Positions 1 to 13,533 of a stretch of DNA of 46,825 bases are shown piece after piece (position 1 is the stretch's first letter; every line of letters begins with the position of its first letter). Under the pieces are notes generated by a model. It did not search any database. It saw only the letters and a list, made by a program, of their open reading frames with translations, and had not been told where the DNA came from. This DNA comes from Spongospora subterranea. Its lineage: Eukaryota > Endomyxa > Phytomyxea > Plasmodiophorida > Plasmodiophoridae. The position numbers and the translations under genes are program-made. Location of the stretch: positions 1 to 46,825 of the forward strand of contig OUQQ01000086.1 of NCBI GenBank assembly GCA_900404475.1, read 5' to 3'.

Positions 1-149
1 GTAGTAGCCCAGATTCAACCAGCTTGTCCACCAATAATCGAAAAACGACTCGATCCATACGAACAACATGTTTTCTTCTGTGAGGATTGCCGTTCAAAAG
101 TTCTTCAACCCAGCCTGCCCCTTTAAAACTGGAGGCATGGCTGGGCTGC

Positions 150-490
150 TTGATCATTGGTCTCAAAACCGAATTAATTGGTTTAGTTTTTAATCATATA
201 CGTCATCAGTCTGTTCAAAACAGAGTTGGTCTGGGTGGTTGGCTCCATCATAGCTTGTTGCTGGCTGAACAATACTTTAATCATGAGTTCTGTCAGTTCT
301 GTCAATCGCCAAAATGCGCTGACGGCAGCGACCGACATTCCTTGTGCAAGTCTGGTCGCGCCATGTGAATGGTCATCAACGCAGTCTGCATATAATATGG
401 ACAAGGGCCCTGCACAAGCGACGACGAAACCTTTCCAATCGCACGTTCTACAGCGACGCCATCTCCACCGTTGCCTCGCTGTGCGAATGG
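150..490 (+). repeat. Diverged dispersed repeat, copy A
   Basis: This stretch aligns by eye, with many substitutions and small gaps, to a second copy at about 1330-1650 in the same orientation. Shared landmarks in the same order are a tract containing 'ggcttgttgctggctga' (with 'a' for the first 'g' in this copy), 'ttctgtcagttctgt' and 'gaagcgaccga' (here 'gcagcgaccga'). No intact protein is supported. The short ORFs here overlap on both strands and match nothing I recognise. It is most likely an old mobile-element fragment or a segmental duplication. Confidence 0.6.
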
Positions 491-1120
491 AATGGCGCCA
501 ATCGCCCCGCCCAATCGGGCAGACAATCAGGCCGCGAAACGACGTCCAGGTGGCAGCATACATGCCCAGGTTTGAATTATATCCCGGAAGCCATCTGCGT
601 TGGACTCAAATAACCAACAGGCTGGACGATTTTGTTGCCTAGACAGAAACGTCATGGTATCATGGGCGCCGTAAATCCAAGGTCGCTGCAAAAGATGCAG
701 CTAATACGATCGCAAGATTGTATGCATTTCTCTTCGCGGACGATGATAATCACCTTATCTGTGTTGTGAGGAACTGCCCCAAAACTTACCCACTTCGTAG
801 TTTCACTGTTGTTGAACCTGGTGACCCGGCGGTGTCTCCCTCCTACGTCAATCGACAACACGCTGTGGTTGACATTGATGGTGGAGGAGTTTTCCCATTC
901 AGATATGTGAAAATTTTAATGTATAATTTGGTCAGGTTAATACGCCAAACGTTTATAACGTGGATCTGTGGGAAACAGATCTGGTCATTATCAACAACAC
1001 AGGGAGCACATGTTTTCCGTTGTCCAAGCGTGGTCATCGCCGTCCTGTAGGCGAGTCATGATTCTGATTCCCCAATACAACCAATAGGATACTTACCACA
1101 AGTCCATCATTGATGTCGAA

Positions 1121-1400
1121 GAGAAATGTGACGTACTATATGATTACAAATTAACCCAATGTATTCGGTTTTGAAACAAATATGTATTAATCCGCTCCCA
1201 AATGTGCAAGGCAGTTTGCTGAGTGAAATCCTTGCACGGTTCTTGTGCGATGAAATACCAGTCGAGCGGGCTACGATGGGCCTATTGTCAAGGAATTCAC
1301 TCAGCAAACTGCCTGGCAGATTAGGATCGGATTAACTCATATTTGCTTTGAAACCGGACTTAGTTAGATTAAATAATTTTCTACAGAATTTACGTCTTCA
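1121..1400. repeat. Long imperfect inverted repeat (arms 1121-1233 and 1290-1400)
   Basis: The two arms are reverse complements with scattered mismatches. The best core is 'ggcagtttgctgagtgaa' at about 1210, mirrored by 'ttcactcagcaaactgcc' near 1296. The match continues outward through the 'cggttttgaaac' / 'gtttgaaaccg'-type segments and becomes weaker towards 1121 and 1400. The spacer is about 56 bp. The right arm runs directly into copy B of the direct repeat at 1330-1650, so the left arm looks like a truncated copy of the same element in the opposite orientation. It could form a long hairpin. Confidence 0.7.
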
Positions 1401-1650
1401 GTTTGTTCAGAACCGGGTGGTTTACTCTATAATGGCTTGTTGCTGGCTGACCAATACTTCTTGAGTGCGTTCTGTCAGTTCTGTTGATCGCCTGATGTCA
1501 TTGCTGCCTGATGCATTGACGGAAGCGACCGAAATACCTCGCGAGAGGTTCGTGACTTATTTGACATCGGCCCTTCTTTTTGGGTCGCTTCCCATCGAGA
1601 TCACAGCCGTCGACATCGCAACCGTCGCTGTTGCCGTTCACCGGGTTGTG
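1330..1650 (+). repeat. Diverged dispersed repeat, copy B
   Basis: This is the second copy of the repeat at 150-490, in the same orientation and about 1.17 kb away. Its left part is the right arm of the inverted repeat at 1121-1400. The interval between copies (490-1120) and the stretch 1650-2085 contain only short ORFs on both strands without recognisable products. Confidence 0.6.
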
Positions 1651-2085
1651 ATGCGGCATGGTAATACTACTGATTGATTAGGAACACAATCTTCGTCCCT
1701 CTCATAAGTTTTGTCTGCCAAGACTTACAATTCAAGCAGTCATGAATCATGACTTGCGGGCCATTCCTTCTGGCAACCGAAATGATTCACAAAAGCGTTC
1801 CCCAGCATTAAGGAAGGAAGCTGACTGCCCTTTCTCACAGTGTTCAGTAGAAACAGAACAGCAAAAGTATGCTCGGGTTGAAGAAAATTTCACTCAATTT
1901 TCGCCGCAGAAAACAAAAACAATTCAAATACACACTTGTATTACACCTGGACTAGAGCAGTTTTTGCTACACAGACCTCGTGCCTCCTCTAGATTTCAGT
2001 AGATCTTGTTCATACCCACAAGGTAATTGGTCATTCAGGTCTGCTTCAACGGACAAACGGAAGGTGGATTTCCAACAACAATTGA

Positions 2086-4850
2086 TTATTCCAACCTACT
2101 CTCAGCTTTTAATCGCTCCAACACTTGTACAAATTGAGCTTTATCCACGAATGGGCTTTTTCTGACAGGATTTGAGTAGAAAAGATCTCCAACGTCAGAC
2201 GAAACCGATAATGGTGATCGGTCTCGTGGCGAAACATTCCTGGAACAAGGCATGTTTGTTTCGATATCAGATTGCACATAAATTTTAGATCGATCATGCT
2301 GTCGATGCCTGAGAGAAATCATCGCCTCGTCAAGCTGGGGAGATATCAGTTCTAGCGGTGTCTGCCTTGGTGAGCAAACAACCGATTCAGCCGGCGATGT
2401 GGTTTGGCTGGATTCCGACTGGTGGCGCCGCAATCTTTCGATTAAATAGCGAATCTGACGTTGCAATGGGTAAGCATGACATGTCTATAGAGCTAAATCC
2501 CGAACCTGTGCGTCGCGTTCTTCAAGCTGAAATTTTAACGCTTCGTGATCAATGGCGGAGCGCCGCTGAGTTTGCAATTTAGCCATTTCTTGAGAAACAG
2601 ATTGCACTAAAGCAAAAAATTAGCCCATGTTGTAAAATTCAGTAGCGCGACAACCTAATTTCGACAAATGCGAACTACTATGCTTCGATTTTCGAATTTG
2701 CTCAAGTTCGGCATCTCGGATACGTATTTCTTCTTCAAGTAAACTGTTTCGCTGTAAAAGATTTCGTTCCCTATCGCTGAAAATGGTCGCGAGAGTTGTT
2801 TCATTGTTGATCGTCTGAGTGGACGAAACCTATTCGGTCAAATGTTTATCCCATAATCGGCGTATAATCATAAACGCAGCAGTACCTGACTAGGTCGAAC
2901 TGTGGAAGCTTCTTTGGCAGGTGCTAGTCTATGGCGGACTAACGACAAGACGCTCTCTTCAAGTAGCGCTTTTCTTTTTTTCAAGCTGTTAATATCTGTT
3001 GTTAACCGCAAACGTTCCTCATCAAGGTCTCGAATCATCGCTCGTTGCAACGAGGGCCGTTCGTGCGGCAAATGAGTGGTACGACTTTCTACCTCGGCAT
3101 CTTCTTCAAAATGAGAATTCCCCCTCTCCTACACTCGTCAGCGGCTATTAACAATTAGGAACAGATATGGCTCTGACCACGTCGGGGTTAGCCTTCCGTG
3201 CTGCTGCTAATGCAGTCCTGAGTCGGCCATTAGCCAAAATAACGCGCCGTAACCTGATCTCCATCTGAGTCTTGGCTGACTTGATGTCTCGAGAGGGTGC
3301 GTTTTCATGACTGCTATCAAGCACGACAATTAGCAAAAATTCGACATTCTTNGAACCTGAGATTATCACCAGCGTTAGCGAATAATGCAAGCTTACAATG
3401 TACAGCTCCCAATTCTTTCTCAAGTTCTGCGATTTTTTGTTCCGATAAGTGAACGGCGCGTTCAAGTTCCTAAAAAATGTTGGTAACCAAAACCGAGCAG
3501 CAGATGTCCATAGACTGACAACTGAAGTGAACCACCTCTGGGTTAATTCTTCAGCAATTGGGAGTAACTGAGTTGTGGTTGTTTGCCAAGGCTCAAAATC
3601 ATTAACTGTTTTAAACAATCCAAGTTGCTCAATACTACGAAAACGTTGCATTTTCGCTTCGAGAAGTCCTCGAGCAATCTACGAAGAGTGGGTTACAAGC
3701 AGCGTTGAAATTGCAATGACCCACTTTTAACTGATGATTTAGTGTTTTTTCCATTTCAGCAACTCGACTTTCAGCGGCAGCACGAGCATCTCTTTCCTTA
3801 ATCAGCTCAGGCGACTCTTGCTCATTCTCCCGACTTTCAAGCATTGTAAAAGTCTCTGCCTGAAACAATAAGCTAAGAAAACATGCCCGAAAAGTTGGCG
3901 GGAAACGACAGCATACTTGCTGTTCGAGATCGGCAAGTCGAACTTGATACTTCGAAATAGTCTCGGTATTCTTCTTGATAACGGCAGATAAATCTTCCAG
4001 CTGAGCCGATTGCTGTTCATCGTTTCGTACGAGCTCTTGAAGTCTGGTGCGAAGGCTAAGCATGATCCGTTCGTCTTCGCGAAGCTGTGCTTCAGCGTCC
4101 GATAGTTGCTTCAACGTTCCTGACAGCGCAAGCACGCCACCAAAAAATAAGTTACAAAAAATGCAAAGTGTATTTCTTCATTCTGTACCAGAATGAAGAA
4201 TAGACACAGCTTCAAGCTTCTGCTGTAACTGATTTAAAACTTCACGTTCAAAGCGCTCGGTCGCTGTTTTCCTGTCGGCTATAAGCACAGAATCACCATC
4301 TAAAACATCCAAGCTGGAAGGAAATTGGAGAACGTTTGTGATGTTAACATTGAACTGATTACCTTGGGATCGCAAAAATCACAAACTGTCGAGCGTGAGG
4401 CAATTTCATCATCGGATTGCCATCGATACAGAGTCTGGTCAGGTTACCAGTACTGGCAAGCGCATGTACGTCGTCAAGCTGACAACTGTCAGAGATGAAA
4501 CGGAGAGATGGGAAGCTTTGCGTACTACACTGATTTTGTTTCTGGACAAGCGGAAATCCATCAGACGACGATTCTGCTTCATCGTCGAAGGAATTGTTTG
4601 AATTTGATTGCCCGATAAATCTAGTACTTCCAAATTTGATAAAGACTCTAGTCCTTCGATAAGTTTCACTCGATTATCGGATACATTCAACACGCGAAGG
4701 AATCGGAGGGCCGACAGGTTTTCCAATCGTGCGATTGCATTGAAACTCAGATTGAGCTCTCGACATCGAGGGACTAACTCTAGCTTCTCTATTCTCTGCA
4801 GCCACGAGATTAACACTGTCCACCTAGGAATACGAAAACAAAAAAACAAG
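2086..4850 (-). CDS. Leucine-rich repeat plus coiled-coil protein, centriolin-like
   Basis: The gene reads from about 4850 down to the stop at 2086 through several short introns. The first clear exon (4830 to about 4440) encodes three to four SDS22-type leucine-rich repeats with the pattern LxxLxLSxNxIxxIxxL, including 'LEVLDLSGNQIQTIP'. The next block (about 4330-4178) has an LRR-cap-like segment (VLDG..VLIADRKTATERFEREV). That resembles the region after the LRRs in centriolin and related centrosomal proteins. Everything downstream (4135-2086) is heptad-rich, with many E, R, K, Q and L, ending in a Ser/Pro-rich tail. By family knowledge such LRR-coiled-coil proteins act at centrioles or basal bodies; that role is inferred. 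The first exon is uncertain: the acceptor near 4829 could join an exon in the GC-richer 4830-4950 stretch. There is one ambiguous base (n) at 3352. Confidence 0.6.
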
Positions 4851-4859
4851 ACACCTTGA

Positions 4860-7180
4860 TCTGGCCACGTCTGTCGGAATTGGCGCGGTAATGCAGGTCG
4901 ACATGAGTGGCGGTCGGCAGCGTCTTGCCCTGTCCGCCGATGGCGTGCTGCAGTACGGCCACACTGATATAGCAGACCGTCATGGCTGGCTCCTGCTACC
5001 AGCCGCAGAGAACGGCGGCGCCTTGATCTCGCCCGAATATCTGCGAGCGGTTAGACGAATGGCGTCTTATCCCACGACATTGCGTCGAATGATGATGATC
5101 AGTCTGCTGAGTGCAGTTCCCACGTTTCAACCATAATAGCGTCCCCGGAAAGGATACAATAACAGCCGCCATCTCTGTCGGCAATCGGTCGGTCCAGACG
5201 AAATTTGATAGCCTGTCTGGTCCAGCAATCCTGCTGTCGCCGTTGGCGGTGGACGAAATCAGAAGACGCGAAAGGGTGTTCATCACAACCCCGTTATTGC
5301 TGGGGGCGTGTGGAGAATGCCAACGGTTTATTTTTTCATTATTTTTAGCCAGATGTTGGATGACTTTATCCAACAGAACCTTCATCGACCACAATTTCGA
5401 ATTCGTCAAGATCGCCAACATATTTGTCTTGAATTTTCAGAAAGGCGGGCTAACAAGCCGAAACTGATCTTGTTCGTCCTCCAGTACTTCCTCGTCAATG
5501 TTTTTCAGTTCGGTGGGATCATTATGGAACCCAACGACGCCAACATTCCAACGAATGAGCCCATACGTTTTTTTAAATGACTCTTTGCAACTGGGGCAGC
5601 GTTGAAGGCATCGCGACCTGCCGTTGACATGTTCCACGTCCTATCCGAATTCGTTGTTTGTGACGAACACGTTTTCACGTCTTGTGATTCCTTTCACCGC
5701 CCGATCGAGAAATATCCGATCACAGCAATTCAATTCTAGAGACGGCGCCAGCGGATTGCTGTGAATTGCCAATAGCACCTTGCTCAAAGTTGCAGTTTTG
5801 CGATATCGATTTGCACCCCAGCCTGCTTTGTCGACATAAACAGGGATCCCTCTTGGTGTATTGATAAACAATATGGGAACTGTTGCAGCAATGCTTCGCC
5901 TTGGGATGGTTCCGATGGGATGATGCGGTGCAGAGCCTTTCGACGTGCGTTCCCATGGCGTTGACTGAGATCGCGGCTCATCTGGTTGAATAAAGGGTTT
6001 TAGAATCGGGAGCCAATTGATCGAAAACGTTTTTGTTGCGATCAAAACTTCGTCAGGAACAGATGCCACGTTGAAAACGTCGTTCAAAAAATACCCAATG
6101 GCCGCGCACGATGGTTGTACAGTAACACCCGCCAAGGCCGTTGTTCCCTTCCAATGGTCGATATCTAGAACAAAATGTCGTGTAGGTCGTGGCCGATGGT
6201 GACGTTTTTAAGATTTCTCGTCGTGCGATGGCGTTTGGCATGGGAACCAAGGCGGACTTCAACAGTAGATTGAACGGCGAACACACATGTTGACCAGCGC
6301 GTTTTGGTAAATACAATCAGCCAATACTGTTTGCTCACAAAAGTGTCGTTGCTCTCCAGAAGATGAGCATAGTTGACAATGTGATCGAACGAAGCTGTTT
6401 TTTTTGGACCTTGCAGTTTCCTCCAATCCACACCGACTTCGTTGAACCCGCACGGTGCACAGCCAAAGGCAAATACAAACCTATTGCTTTCCAGCGCCAT
6501 TTTTTGTAGCGATTCACTACATTTGGAGAGTCAGTAGAAATTCGGCTGTCACAAGGAGACTCAGCTCACCAGTTATGATCGCTATCGTTATTGTTCTCCA
6601 GCGGGGACATCATACGACGATTCACCCGTCAAGGTCGATGCGATTCCGGCCGATAAAGGAGGAGCGTTGACCAGAATTTTCCGATACGCGCATGGGGTTC
6701 AGAACTGTTTCCAAGGAGCGATTGGAGGGAAAATCGTGGCCGTAATCGGCGCGTGGTTGGTCAAATCCAGGGCACCGAAGTCAGATTGGTCCAACGCCAC
6801 ATGGATTCATACGCACCATGTTGTAGGCATTCGTGATGCTGAGCAATGTCACAGAGAAATCCACCAAAGAGTATTACACTTCTTGGTGACAAAACGCAAT
6901 TATATCTAACCAAAGAACTCTGCCCGAACTGCAATATTGATGCAATTATAATTGTTTTTGCAACATTGGTTCGAATTCCAGTTTGCACCTCCTCCTATAG
7001 ATCCAACCGGTCCGTTTTGTTTTTTTCCAACAATGCAAGAGTTCTTGCGCCAGCGCCAGCGGCCTGATTCTACAGTACAGTTGAATCGTACGTACAAAAA
7101 AGTGTACGTTGGATGGATGAACTGGCATGCCGACTGCTCTGAACAACTGCCCGAGTGTGGTTAGGTACACTTGACCGGCT
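4860..7180. other. Unresolved region with coding-like fragments
   Basis: The region holds several medium ORFs on both strands, the longest on the minus strand (about 5641-6135, 6165-6500, 4996-5421). None is a family I recognise. Minus-strand pieces include a CPSC-containing segment followed by an acidic stretch (about 5460-5630). The fragments are broken by stops, and I could not find splice sites joining them into one protein. Base composition around 4870-5300 is GC-richer than the flanking genes. A decayed transposase or an intron-rich lineage-specific gene are both possible; I cannot decide between them. Confidence 0.3.
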
Positions 7181-7184
7181 TATC

Positions 7185-7250
7185 CGACTGGTGTACAGTT
7201 AGCGTTCGACTGGTGTACAGTTAGCGTGCGACTGGTGTACAGTTAGTGTA
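7185..7250 (+). repeat. Three tandem 22-bp repeats upstream of the RNA helicase gene
   Basis: The unit 'cgactggtgtacagttag' plus four variable bases occurs three times without spacing, at 7185, 7207 and 7229. The copies differ only near the end of the unit (cgtt, cgtg, tgta). The array ends about 150 bp before the helicase start codon, so it may be a cis-regulatory array or lie near the transcription start. That role is inference. Confidence 0.85.
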
Positions 7251-7401
7251 CAATATGTGGAGAGGCGATGCCGTGGCGCAGTTTCCTTAATTGAGGACGG
7301 TATCGGTGATATCGGTCACACACAGTATTGTCGTTAGTCGATTAGTGTGGTTTAGAGAAGTCGTTGGCGGTGGTGTTATTGGAACGGCTGGGAAAAGCGA
7401 C

Positions 7402-8964
7402 ATGGCGGACGACAAGAACTTGAATGATGAGGACCTAGTCGAGTACGAGGAGGAGGAGGTCGGGGAGACCGTCAAAGGCGCTGGGGCCGCCGCAAAAGAA
7501 CTGAAAAAGTAAGCAGATAACTGCGGCCAGATAGCGTCCATCTCCGTGTCAATCTACCCCATCTGGAGGAGGACGGGCCTCATTTTTGGAGACTTGTCGA
7601 GACCGATATCAATTATGTTCATCAGGGGGTCCTATTCCGGCATTCACGCATCTGGTTTCAGAGATTTTTTGCTGAAACCAGAGTTACTTCGGGCTGTCCG
7701 AGACTGCGGGTTCGAGCATCCTTCAGAAGGTCATTAATCTCCATCATTTTACGTCTAATTATTCTAACGCTTCAAATTACAGTTCAACACGAATGTATCC
7801 CTCAGGCTATTCTTGGCATGGATATTGTTTGCCAGGCTAAATCTGGAATGGGGAAAACCGCGGTGTTCGTCTTAGCTGTTTTGCAGCAGTTGGAACCCGA
7901 GGCGGGCGTTGTCGATACATTAGTTCTTTGTCATACTCGCGAGCTTGCCTATCAGATCTGCCAGGAATTTGAGAGGTTCAGTAAGTATTTTCCGGATGTC
8001 AAGACCGCTGTCCTTTTTGGTGGAATCAATATCCGTGAACATCGTCGAATGTTGAAGGAGGACACTCCCCATATTGTGGTTGGCACACCTGGTCGTACTC
8101 TTGCCCTTGCTAATGAAGGAGCGCTCAAGCTTGACAAACTTAAACGATTTGTTTTGGATGAATGTGATTCACTGCTTGAGTCCCTAGATATGCGCAAAGA
8201 TGTTCAGTCAATATTCAAACACACACCCCACGAAAAACAGGTACGTTCAATATATACAATTTCTGTGTGCATTGTTGTTTATATTTGTTTTATTAGGTCA
8301 TGTTGTTTTCAGCAACAATCTCGAAAGACATGCGCGCCGTATGCCGTCGCTTTGCACAACATCCGTTGGAGATTTTTGTCGATGATGAATCCAAACTGAC
8401 TCTGCACGGTCTGCAACAGCACTATGTCAAGCTCAGTGAATCGCAGAAAAACAGGAGGCTTAACCAGTTGCTGGACGACCTGGAATTCAACCAGGTATTC
8501 TTATATGGGCTGCGTAGTTCCTCAATATTTTTTATTAACGTTCTACTTAGGTTGTCATCTTCGTTAACTCTGTTCATCGCGCGTCAGAGTTAAATAAGCT
8601 GCTAAATGAATGTGCGTTCCCTTCTATGTGCATTCATTCCCGAATGAAGCAAGAAGAGCGTATTGAGCGGTACAACAAGTTCAAAGAGTACAAATCCCGT
8701 ATTCTAGTTTCGACTGACATTTTCGGACGTGGTGTTGATATTGAACGTGTCAATATCGTAATCAACTATGATATGCCCAAGGAAAGCGACACTTATTTGC
8801 ATCGTGTCGGTCGGGCTGGTCGTTTTGGAACAAAAGGGCTTGGAATTTCGTTCGTGAGTTCAGAAGAAGATTCAACTGTTTTGGAACAAGTCCAGTCTCG
8901 TTTCGAAGTCGAAATCACCGAATTGCCCGACAAGATTGATTCTAGCACGTACATGACGGCCTAA
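7402..8964 (+). CDS. SUB2: DEAD-box (DECD) RNA helicase, UAP56/SUB2/DDX39 family
   Basis: Exons 7402-7508, 7626-7729, 7783-8240, 8297-8494 and 8551-8964 join in frame; the introns are 117, 53, 56 and 56 nt. The acidic N-terminus (EYEEEE) is followed by the Q-motif region ([15 protein letters not shown]). The Walker A motif is AKSGMGKT, motif Ib is TPGR, and motif II is DECD, the signature of this subfamily. Motif III is SAT and motif VI is [10 protein letters not shown]. The C-terminal ELPD-containing end is also typical. The protein is about 426 residues, the usual length. It is the nuclear ATPase that remodels spliceosomal RNPs and loads mRNA export factors (TREX). After DECD the residues are SLLES, where animal and yeast proteins usually have KMLE; this change is seen in the sequence and its effect is unknown. 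The start is the first ATG of the acidic exon. Confidence 0.97.
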
Positions 8965-10099
8965 ATCTATGTTTCCGAAATCGTTTCTTGGGCCTTTATG
9001 CGGAATGACAGGGCCGCATGTTTGATTATAAATCCGGTCATCCTATTTCTTCTGTTTCAGCATGGATTGTTTCTTTCACATTGGGCGTAAACAAGTCAGG
9101 TATCAAAGCGTATAGGTTTCGAGGCCGTTTGCTGGAAGACGCTGATTTTCAAAAATGGACGGATTTTCTGCATTTCTGCGAATCATGATTAAGCGACTAA
9201 CGCATCAGATGTTGCCGTAATGAGTTTACGATCAGGTTAAAAGTATATTTGGTAGCCCTCGATTTTTGATGTAATAAACACGATTACTGTAGAATCAACT
9301 TTGACTCCGCTTGAAGAAGAGCGCATTTTTGAAAATGAGATCTCATGCAAGCATCCTTGAACTTCGAACGAGAGTTCACAACTCAGAATCGTGCTGTGTC
9401 ATTTGATGATTGATTGTACTGTATCAACACACGATTGTGGAACTTGCTGAAATTCACCTGCAGCACATTTGTGTGTTTGTTACTCCCAGGAACCAGCGAA
9501 GGCAATTGATCGTAACGACATAAAGGTCACTTACGTTGAGTGCATCATGATGAACTCACTCCAGCACGATGTGATTCTTCATCGATTGAGTTAAACAATC
9601 CTCCTTTGTAGTAATCTCTGTTCAAGATAGGTAGAGCAACGGGAACTCATTGGCACCAGAGTACTGGAACATTGCACCCTTAGGGCATATCATGTCCAGT
9701 TTATTTTGGAAATTGGGAGTCGCTAATAATCCTTGAACAAAACATATGATGTAGGCCCGCTTCCACGCTAAGGGGGGCATCGACATTCCCCTTTGATTGG
9801 CGCTGAAGCAAAGATACTGCTTGAGCGGCGTTATTGCAAAGCAAGGAACTGTCTTGATGGTTCTCTCCTGCAACGGAAGCCTGTTATATTGAACGGTAGT
9901 CTAGTAGCTATAACCAAAATGATGAGCGCGACACCGATACGTTCAGACACATTCGCTCATTGTTGAAATTCAACAAACCAACACTGTTATGGTTAACAAC
10001 ACACATCTATTGCTTCTATACTTCCTGATATGGTTAGCAACACACATCTACTGCTTCTATTCTAACCCAGATAAATAAATACAAGGATGTTTATAATTC
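8965..10099. other. Intergenic region without a supported gene
   Basis: This lies between the convergent helicase and lipoyl synthase genes. The only longer ORF (minus, 9622-9873, 83 codons) has no recognisable domain and no clear splice partners. I see nothing else apart from the short duplication at 9988-10060. Confidence 0.6.
9988..10060 (+). repeat. Direct duplication of a 32-bp segment, 41-bp period
   Basis: The 32-bp segments starting at 9988 and 10029 differ at only two positions and share 'caacacacatcta'. This is a small local duplication in the 3' flank of the lipoyl synthase gene. Confidence 0.8.
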
Positions 10100-11298
10100 T
10101 TAAACGGCTGGGGTATCGATATAAGGCTGGCGTTCATTAAGAATGTTCGTTATAAAAATTTCTCCAGCGCGGTACGATGATCTGACCAATGGGCCACTTG
10201 CCACGTACTTGAACCCCAGTGCTTCGCCTGAATTAGGACGTTAGTGACTGATTCAAAAAGTGGCGTTCTTATTATGGCGATGGTGTCCATTGTGACGTGA
10301 TTGCAAAACACAACTAACCTTCGGCTTTGTAATATTGGAATTTTTCTGGAGTGACGAACGACTCAACCTTCATATGACGCCGAGTAGGTTGCAGATATTG
10401 ACCTAAAGTTAAGACAGAGACCCCTACGGCCAATAGGTCTTTCATAGTTTGTCGGAGATCGTCTTCGGTCTCTCCAACGCCAAGCATGATTGATGATTTG
10501 GTGACCAGGTCTGGTTGTGCCTGAAAACAATAAGTTGCAAATAATAAACCCTCAGACGAGTAATGAACCTGTTTAGCGAGTTCAAGAACACGCAGACTCT
10601 GACGATATTTGGCGCGATAATCTCTAACTTGGGGAGTGCATGCCTCAGTTGTCTCAACATTATGAGCGAACACATCCAGTCCCGACTTTGCGACAGTTTC
10701 GATTCTAGATTGATCTCCTGAAAAATCAGGCGTTAAACATTCCACGTATAAACGTTGTTCCGTCTTCTTTAGTTCTTTTACGGTGCGAGCAATATGAGCA
10801 GCCCCCTAACACTCCACTCAAGAAACGATAATGAAAACTGTAGACGCTAACCTGATCAGGAAGATCATCTCGATCGACCGAAGTCAAAACAACGTAATCA
10901 AGACCCCATGAATGAATTGCTTTAGCAACTTTTAAAGGTTCATCCTCATCCAGGGGAGGGGGCGCACGTGATGTTTTAACAGAGCAAAAGCGACAGCCGC
11001 GAGTGCAAGTATCGCCCATCAACATAATTGTAGCGGTGGCCGTTCCTTTCGCCCCGCCCCAACATTCACCGATATTCGGACACCTGGCTTCCTGGCAGAC
11101 CGTTGCTAGGCCGAGAGTCTTCACGGTCTCGCGAAGTCGCTGGTAGTTGGGCCCGTCCGCCGGCTCGACTTTCAGCCAAGACGGCTTCGGGTATCGAATA
11201 CGTGGCCGGGCTGGCATAAACGACTCCAGCGACGGGCCGGTACTTACTTGGGAACTAAAACGACAAACATGACGAGAAGCGTTCCCACGATTGAACAT
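10100..11298 (-). CDS. LIAS: Lipoyl synthase (LIAS/LIP5), mitochondrial
   Basis: Four exons on the minus strand (11298-10852, 10805-10569, 10520-10319, 10227-10100) join in frame through introns of 46, 48 and 91 nt. It is a radical-SAM enzyme that inserts two sulfurs into octanoyl groups on lipoyl-dependent complexes. Both [4Fe-4S] cysteine motifs are present: [12 protein letters not shown] (auxiliary cluster) and CTRGCRFC (the CxxxCxxC radical-SAM cluster). The C-terminal VRSSYRAGE segment carries the conserved RSSY serine that ligates the auxiliary cluster. The Arg/Ser-rich N-terminus is consistent with a mitochondrial presequence. The length (about 337 residues) fits a slightly short member of the family. 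The start is the first ATG of the presequence exon. Confidence 0.97.
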
Positions 11299-12119
11299 GA
11301 CCGGAAGTGATTCAAAACACGACGGGGGGTGAACATTAGATTAGATGGGAAACAAAACAGAAAGTAAAAGGCCGCGCGGCCGCAGATCCATTGCTTTCCC
11401 GTGGGACAGTACTGCGCACGATACGAATGAACACGTTACAGTACTGGATTTCTCACGTTGAAATTGTTACTCATTATGGGAAAACGATCAATACTAGATC
11501 TGGCGCTAATCGGCGAATGGTGTCCGGAACCGTTGAAAGTGCGACATCAGATACTCCGCTCAGTTGTTGTGGGGAACTTGGGAAGTTATTGTGTCCGGTT
11601 CTGCGTATCTGGATTGATGCACTGTTGGTGATCGTGAAGACTTTGTACTGTCTGCTGATTTGTGGGAAAAGTGTTGAATAAGTTTTCGAAAATTCTATTT
11701 GATACTGTAATCGTACAACCGCTGACTACCTGGGTTGTCGTATCTATCGCAAACAGAAGTTTGCCTCGAAAAGATTTACGACGACCATTGCCCCTCATGT
11801 CCGGGTCCGGGGTCCTCAGCGACTTTATGCGCCGATAAAAAATGTATAAAATCAAAAGTGTAGACTTTGCGTAAGAGAGTACATTTTTCAATTCAAGCCC
11901 CTGTTCCGGTGTCTTTCCATCAGGTGCAAGCATTTGTGTTTCAATTGCCAATTGGCTGCGATTACAGGGAGCGTGCCAGTCTGCACTGAAAACTACAATT
12001 GGCGTTCACTAATCCCTATACACATGACTGCTCTCCGTATCTTCGGCGGTACATGAACTCTACAGAACTGCATGTAGTGGATAATTTATGTGAGACAATA
12101 TATAAGGATGAGCAAATGA
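11299..12119. other. Gap between LIAS and the WDR5 gene; possible small gene, unresolved
   Basis: A minus-strand open stretch at about 11586-11951 could encode 121 residues. Part of it (11740-11820) is Arg/Lys-rich. Possible GT-AG sites exist inside it, so it may be a short split gene, but I recognise no family and do not call a product. The rest of the interval shows nothing. Confidence 0.3.

Positions 12120-13533
<1,414 letters not shown>

Noticed and set aside
4891..5136. Plus-strand ORF as a separate gene
   Set aside because: It overlaps competing minus-strand frames, lacks a recognisable domain and may only reflect the GC-rich composition.
7185..7250. CRISPR-like repeats
   Set aside because: The units are tandem without spacers and the DNA is eukaryotic with spliceosomal introns.
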